From positions 85,949,511-86,013,510 of the forward strand of contig CM035406.1 in the NCBI GenBank assembly GCA_020310875.1: a stretch of 64,000 nt of DNA, given 5' to 3'. Numbering within the stretch: the first letter of the stretch is position 1; every line of letters begins with the position of its first letter. This document shows positions 57,940-64,000 of this stretch, in pieces. The position numbers and the translations under genes were made by a program. Source of the stretch: Ceratopteris richardii (Eukaryota > Streptophyta > Polypodiopsida > Polypodiales > Pteridaceae). The notes under the pieces were generated by a model. It saw nothing but the letters and a program-made list of their open reading frames with translations, was not told the origin of the DNA and searched no databases.

Positions 57940-59540
57940 GATGATAGATGACTCACTGGAATGAAAATGGATCTAGAATAATCTAGGCACCACTAAGGCT
58001 CAAAAAGGATGAACAAGTGTCACATTTTTGGAATAGAATCAACAGTCTTCCCAGAAAATGGATAAATAAAAAATAATGAACAACCAAGAGGATTATGTGA
58101 GAGTGAATGTGCTCACATCAATAAGTGTATCAAGGACTAAATTGACTACTATATAGTTGGCAAAACCAGGAAAATTTGGAAAATCTTTTGCTAGAGTCTC
58201 TTATGCAAAATGAGCATTTGACGAATGTCAAAATCTCATAAAACTACAAGTACTGACATGGGAACCTGCATAGTGAATCACTAACTCTACTACATATAAT
58301 TAGGTACCCAAAAGAAGCCAACTACGCTTACTAATCACCTATGAACAACTAGCATACATCTCCTATAGTGAGACTGGGTAAGTCTTCCACGTGCATCATT
58401 ACATACATCCTGACATCTAGGTGTCTCCTAGTTAAGAAAAACTCACCACGACCCTCTTTATCAAATGTAAAAGGCTTTATGCAAAAAACCTAACTCCTAT
58501 ATCAATGACCACATGGATGCACATAAGCAGTATTCATACGAGTGTACATAGTGTGTACGTGCTCAACAGATTCTTTGAAATGGCACTAAAAGGTTGAATT
58601 GATAGCCCAAACACTGACCAACAACACCTGCAATTGTCTATCCACTCTGTTCTTTAGGCTTAAGGCAAGAAACTAGGAAATTACTACTATCACATGCTAG
58701 AGAGATGACTCTCCTCCCAACCTTATGCCTATATATTTAGCTGCTTGAAACAATGAGGACCAGAAATATAACTAGAGTCCACAAGTGCATGTGCAATCTC
58801 CTCCACTCCTTTAATATCTTCCACTAGAGTCTACTAGTGGTTGGAGTGATCTGGACCACTACTTTAGTACCTTCCACTAGAGTCCACTAGTGGTTGGTGT
58901 ACTCCCCACTTGAGTTAAGTCCCACTAGGCTCAAGTTAACTCACGTTTTCTTTAATTAGAAGGCTCTAGAGCTCTTTGGGCAAAACACTCTTCCCATGCT
59001 CCCCATAGGGGTTGAATCCAAGACCTCTTCCTTCATAACCTTGAGACTTAACCACTAGGCTAAGTGGATCACTTAATTAAGAGAGCACATGAAATTATGC
59101 TTAAGTCTAGTCTCAAGATCTTTGGCCATATATGAATGACAAAATGGTGTCGGATTTTAGATTTGTCTAAACCAACCAGACGCTTAGATCATAAACTTAC
59201 TTTATTACATTCTTGCCCCCTTGGGAAAGATTTTAGTCCTTGATAATAAAACTATATATAATAACCGTAGGCAACCCTGGAGCCTCATGTTCTTAAATCA
59301 TAAGAACATGGTCATGTTCTAAGACTAGAAGAACATGTCTCATCTCTATGGTGGGATCCCTACCCAAACGATTCAAAACACCATCTAGGTTTCGACTTTG
59401 ATAAACATCCCTAGGCACTTGAATGTTTCTCGATGTGCGATCTAGGCACAAATATATGAAATGGCTCTAATTAGTAGTCCATTTTTGGACCTAACTGGTG
59501 CATGGACTTAGTAATTAAGTTAGAATTCTCATCCCTCGTA
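57940..59540. repeat. Family X leader and spacer (X8)
   Basis: Matches 23,939-25,460. Contains the SINE core at 58,993-59,072. No supported gene. Confidence 0.6.
58993..59072 (-). repeat. tRNA-related SINE core (copy 5)
   Basis: A box TAGCCTAGTGG; the B box has one change (GGATTCAACCC). Confidence 0.57.
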
Positions 59541-59579
59541 AGACTTTGAGAACCTAAATTTATATCATGGGCTTTCAAG

Positions 59580-59960
59580 AAGCAACCTATACTTGCTCTT
59601 TCATCAACAGAGACTGAATATAGATGATTTACAAATGCAACACAAGAAGCTATATGGAATAGAAGCCTGTAATCTGATTTAGGATTGAATACTTTAACTT
59701 CACATATATTTGGGAACAACATTAGTTCATAGCATCTTACTACTAATCCTATCTATCATGCCAAGACCAGACACATAGAGGTTCACTACCATAATGTCAA
59801 GGAAATAATCACGAGTAAGGAGATACAACTCTCATATGTATCTATACAACAACAATGTGTAGATATGATGAGAAATGCATTGGATGGAAGCAAATAATAG
59901 GTTCAAATCAATGATTGGACAACACTAAAGCTATAAGGTATAAAGACTGAAGCATCTTTA
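59580..59960 (+). pseudogene. Element D-type copia RNase H and C-terminal tail (second copy)
   Basis: Decayed counterpart of 25,496-25,822, with TRHIEVHYHNVKEIITSKEI and LSYVSIQQQCVDMM kept between 59,745 and 59,870, which the 25-kb copy partly lacks. It ends ALDGS before a frame break; a polypurine tract (TTAAGGGAGAG) precedes the LTR. Confidence 0.75.
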
Positions 59961-59974
59961 GCTTAAGGGAGAGT

Positions 59975-60727
59975 TGTTGGTACAATCAACAAGCCTAATT
60001 TCTTGGCTAATTATTCAGGACCACACATCAGTTTGTTTCCTCACAAGAAAGAACTACATATTCTCATTACCATATATATTTTGATACATTTTTTCAAGTA
60101 TATCTCCATCTACTATTTTTGCTACATCATCATCATTATGGTGAACTTGTGGAATCGATTTCTTTATGCCTACTCAAGCATTTTCTTTGCAAAAAATTGG
60201 ATTAGTTAGATTATAGTGTCTACTACTTGCTTATAAACTTTCATCACATTTGGTTTAGTTGATCTTGAGGTATGAATCATAGAAGATGACTGTATTTGAA
60301 GATCTTCTAGATCCTGACATATCAAAATGATCCCCATGATATGTTACTATCATTTCTAAGTGTATGGTATGGCTAAATGATGAAATAACTTTGTTTAGTT
60401 AGCTGCACACTCCAATTAGATGTTTGCAAAATCTCTTTGGTCAATTTATACTAGGTTGTGAGCTCTAAGCAGATTATTGAGCATATTCGATTCCCAAAAT
60501 AGAAGGTTTCTTCTCACTTTTAGTACAAGCAAGTTATCTCTTTTGATGTTAAACTTCACATTCCTTCTTTTGGAAACTTTTGGGGCTTTTATTTCATCTA
60601 GGTCTTCCTCGTCCTCTTATAGGTCTCCCACTAAGGGAACGTCTTCATCCATTTCTTTCTTCTTGTGATTTAATTTGAGATTGGTTGACTCCTTCATATT
60701 CTTTCATCTAATGCTTACCTCTTGAAC
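59975..60727 (+). repeat. 3' LTR and downstream repeat of the second D copy
   Basis: TGTTGGTACAATCAACAAGC starts at 59,975. Compared with 25,837 onwards, about 345 bases are missing at about 60,058. The rest matches to about 60,727, where element E begins. Confidence 0.65.
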
Positions 60728-61753
60728 TTTTGGACCTTACTGCTTTGAGCCACTTGAAGGTCGACACAACAAGACTTGAATCTTGTCCAGTCTACGGAAG
60801 TTTGCCGCACCAAGGAAGGGTTTTGCTAAGTTAGAGTGATACTAGAATACCTCCATAATCGACAATAACTTAGCAGGATTACTGTCGCTTAACTATGTTA
60901 AACTACGACTTGAATTCCACCGGAACTTCATCGAACTGTCACTGGGATGTCACCAAAATTTTACTGGAATTTCACCGGAACGAACTTCAATTCTGCTCGT
61001 AATTACTTCAAGTGAATTTATGTGAAGTAAGGAAGTGATGCGTGAGCTTCCTTCACTGAATGAACTTCTTCATGAGGTTTAAGAAAAAACTTCACAGTTC
61101 TGAAGTGCCACTTTCCGGTTAAACTTTGTACTGTGTGTACATATCCATTTCACAGGAAACTTTGATCAGCTTAAAGTAGAGACATATAGCTACAAGGTGA
61201 GCTATCTCTCATACAAGGGTTCCAATTCTACTGCCAGATATACTTCGTTGTTCCATAAAAAAAAACTTGTTTACTGAAGGGACCGTAACTAATCAAGATA
61301 TAACCAAAACATCCGTTTACTGAGAAAATAACGATTAACGACTTTTACACCGTAACATGAAAATACTCAGGTTTCTTCACATACGATGATTGCGCGCAAA
61401 CATCCACATGAACATGTGTTTCTATTAGAGAAGATGTGTACAAATTAGCTTGGCCTCTTTTTGCTCAAGCTGTAGAAACCCTCCTATACTGAGTAGTTTC
61501 TTATTACCACCTCTCTCAGATGAATACCTGACATTCCAGGTTTCTGTTATTCATCTGTACATACGTGATCTCTGGCGTCTTCTAAACTTATACTTGGATT
61601 CTATATGATTCTACTCATACTGCGCACTCTTCTCACACGCTTCCTCACTTCTGCTTGCTCGATGTCTCTTAGCGCGTCTGTGTCTCTCACGCTCTCTTCG
61701 TCATACTCATCATCTGACTCTTCTCAACAACCACACACCGTCCTTCAATCCTT

Positions 61754-61842
<89 letters not shown>

Positions 61843-62118
61843 ATTATTATTATTATTATTTTTTTTTTTTTCCTTCTGCGCTCTTCCACACTTTCATTCT
61901 TTAATTCACATTATGTGCACATTTTGCGCACACCGCTATTTATTGCTCTGTTACTCGTACAATTCTTGATTTTGGTTTAACGGACTGATTCTCCACACTT
62001 GTACAATCCCGTCGTAAATTTTTCACTTCACTGAATCTCTGATTTTCTGAATACTTTAATTCTTCTTTCCTTTATCTTACCCATTCGTATGCCAAATTTG
62101 TGAGTGACTTCCTCAACA
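60728..62118 (-). repeat. 3' LTR of copia element E
   Basis: Read on the minus strand it starts TGTTGAGGAAGTCACTCAC at 62,118, directly after the polypurine tract, and resembles the element A LTR in many blocks (for example around the CACTTCCTTAC and GATTCAAGT regions). It is longer because of a (TA)n/(TTA)n/poly-T run. The far end near 60,728 is not exact. Confidence 0.75.
61756..61871. repeat. (TA)n, (TTA)n and poly-T microsatellite
   Basis: About 42 TA units, then TTA units and a T run, within the LTR of element E. Confidence 0.97.
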
Positions 62119-62133
62119 GCTCCCCCTCAATCA
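62119..62133 (-). promoter_or_regulatory. Polypurine tract of element E
   Basis: GATTGAGGGGGAGC on the minus strand, between the stop of pol and the LTR. Confidence 0.75.
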
Positions 62134-63636
62134 CTAATTTGCATCTTCTGGTTTTTCATATGTCTTTCTTTCTTTTATACCTGCCATTTGTTTAAATTTG
62201 CTTGTCTTTGTTCCATCTAGACTCTTTGTCAGAATATCTGCAATCTGATCTTTCGTAGGAGTGTAGACTATTTCTATCTCCTTCTCCATTACCTTTTCTC
62301 TGAGAAAATGATACTGAATCTCTATGTGCTTTGTTCGTGCATGGAATACTGCGTTTGCTGCAAGATACAGCGAGCTCATATTATCTCCATGTATGATAGG
62401 TACTCCTTGATCAATCCCCATGCTTTTGAACAAGGTTTGCATCCATATCACTTCTTTAGCTTCTTCTACCAGTCCTTTATATTCAGCCTCTGTTGACGAT
62501 AAAGCCACTGTGTGTTGTTTCTTCGAACACCAGCTTACAAGCTTATCTCCTAGGTATATCATATACCCGTGTGTTGATCTTCGGTCATCTTGACTTCTTG
62601 TCCAATCTGAGTCACTGTATGCCCTGAGCTTTATATCTGATGTAAAAGGATAATATAATCCTTCCTTTATAGTTCTTTTTATATATCTAAGAACTCTTTG
62701 TCCTGCAACCCAATGTTGATCTCTCGGACAATGCATAAACTGTGAAAGAACTCCCACCGGATAACTGAGATGCGGTCTGGTTAGCGTAGCATAAATTAGG
62801 CTTCCCACTAACGACTGATATTTCTTTATATCTTTAAATTCTGCATCACTATATTTGCTGAGTTTATGATTTACTTCAAGCGGTGTTGAAGCTTCTCTGC
62901 AATTCTCCATATTAAACTTTTTCAGTAAGTTTAGGAGATACCTTTCTTGCGAAACATATACACCATGATCTGTGTATGTGATTTCCATTCCTAGAAAGTA
63001 TGACAACTTTCCTAGGTCAATGATCTTGAACTCCTTTTCAAGCAGTCTCTTTACTTCTTTGATTCCTTCATCTGAGGTACCTGTGATTATTATGTCGTCT
63101 ACATAAATACAAATGTAGATCATTCCTTCTTCTGTTCTTTTGATGAGTAGACTTGCATCTGCCTTCGAACTTTGGTATCCAAGTTCATTGAGATACTTCA
63201 CAAGTCTGTAGTTCCAAGCTCTTGGAGCTTGCTTCAGTCCATAAAGTGCTTTTCTTAGTCTACACACATGTTCTGGGTATCTAGAACTTACGAAACCTTC
63301 TGGTTGTTCCATGTAGAATTTGTCTAATATATATCCATTCAGGAATGCATTCTTTATATCGAGCTGACTTAGCCTCCATCCTTTTGATGCTGCTATAGCA
63401 ATTACTGTCCTTATGGTTGACATCTTTGCCACCGGACTAAACGTCTCGTCATAGTCTATGCCATGCGTTTGAGCATAGCCCTTGATCACCAGCCTTGCTT
63501 TATGTCTGGCTATCCTTCCATCTGCACGTTTCTTAATTTTGAAAACCCATTTACTTCCGATTACTTTCTTACCTTTTGGTTTAGGAACAAGCTCCCATGT
63601 CTTGTTCTCTTCCAGTGCACTGAATTCTTCTTCCAT
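62134..63636 (-). pseudogene. Element E reverse transcriptase and RNase H, open frame
   Basis: A 500-codon uninterrupted frame. Reverse transcriptase: KVIGSKWVFKIKKRADGRI, KARLVIKGYAQTHGIDYDE, LDIKNAFLNGYIL, RKALYGLKQAPRAW and the catalytic YVDD. RNase H: YSDSDWTRSQDD, SWCSKKQHTVALSSTEAEYK and [17 protein letters not shown], to a stop at 62,134. It is the same family as element A but less decayed: no stops in this part. The start given is only the first Met after a deletion; in the intact element this would be the middle of a polyprotein. Confidence 0.92.
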
Positions 63637-64000
63637 TGCTTCTTGCCTTTAGCTTCATCATAGCTCTGAGGTTCGTCATCTTTTTTTACCATATATGCAT
63701 AGTCTTTCTGAGTTATATAAGATGTATCATACGAGTACCTTTCCGGTTGTTTTCTTACTCTGTTTGACCTCCTTAGCTCATATTCTTCGTGTGTATCTGA
63801 ATACACATCTTCATCTTCGTTTCTCATACCTGATCCGGTCTTGGACGTACTTGACTGCATATAATCTTCATCTTTATTCACCTGCACGATTGATTTACCT
63901 TTCTCTTTTCTTTTTATCTCTTCTTCAAGTGTTTCGACACTTTGTTCTTTATCTGTGTACCAGATCTTACCTTCATCAAATGTTACATCTCTGGAAATAG
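63561..64000 (-). pseudogene. Element E integrase C-terminal linker, runs off window
   Basis: Minus-strand frame with VSRDVTFDEGKIW-like end of integrase near 63,960-64,000, then SSTSKTGSGMRNEDEDVYSD, RRSNRVRKQPERYSYDTSYI and DEPQSYDEAKGKKQW. Compared with element A, about 13 bases are missing near 63,625-63,640, which shifts this frame out of phase with the reverse transcriptase. The rest of the element lies beyond the window. Confidence 0.88.

Noticed and set aside
61605..61904. Frame with a Tyr-Ile repeat
   Set aside because: Translation of the (TA)n microsatellite.

Overview
The window looks like nuclear DNA of a land plant with a large, repeat-dense genome, probably a seed plant. Reasons: it is AT-rich; it is filled with Ty1/copia and Ty3/gypsy retrotransposon remains, CACTA-type transposon ends and a tRNA-related SINE; it carries transferred pieces of plastid DNA (psaA, rpoB and probably 16S rRNA) and a fragment of a nuclear alpha-tubulin gene; and its introns are GT-AG. 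Nothing in it identifies the species. There are no bacterial operons and no CRISPR arrays.

Layout. 1-5.0 kb: a copy of a mosaic repeat, here called family X. It holds an antisense copia gag remnant, a tRNA-related SINE, an antisense GAG-pre-integrase remnant and unknown reading frames. 5.0-6.9 kb: the one candidate host gene, a two-exon minus-strand gene for a small secreted proline-rich peptide with IDA-like motifs. 7.6-14.0 kb: part of X, interrupted by copia element A, which has a 5' LTR, a primer-binding site and gag-pol but lost its 3' end. 14.0-15.0 kb: family Y sequence (unknown gene end plus an ATGCAT-rich array) joined to an alpha-tubulin 3' fragment. 15.0-17.4 kb: plastid-derived mosaic between two similar GA/G-rich blocks. 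17.5-20.97 kb: minus-strand Ty3/gypsy pol. 21-28.2 kb: more X fragments, a plus-strand copia 3' end with its LTR (element D) and a 350-bp tandem duplication. 28.2-28.83 kb: a CACTA end. 28.83-34.4 kb: the longest X copy.

32.58-51.18 kb is one large rearrangement: two inverted arms of about 4.5 kb (32,581-37,099 and 46,714-51,175). Each arm carries X sequence, an ATGCAT array and a three-exon family Y gene end. They enclose minus-strand copia element C, which was itself split by plus-strand copia element B (two LTRs and a near-perfect target duplication). The right arm lies between two direct copies (about 450 bp) of a CACTA terminus. 51.6-60.7 kb: two more X copies, a 1-kb fold-back element and a second D-type 3' end. 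60.7-64.0 kb: copia element E on the minus strand, with its 3' LTR and an open reverse transcriptase/RNase H frame, running off the window.

Almost everything recognisable is transposon-derived and decayed, with many stops of the kind left by C-to-T change. The most interesting items are the multi-motif IDA-like peptide gene, the inverted duplication with its CACTA-flanked arm, the spliced family Y gene beside ATGCAT arrays, the alpha-tubulin capture and the fold-back element. Family assignments come from reading motifs by eye; no database search was possible.
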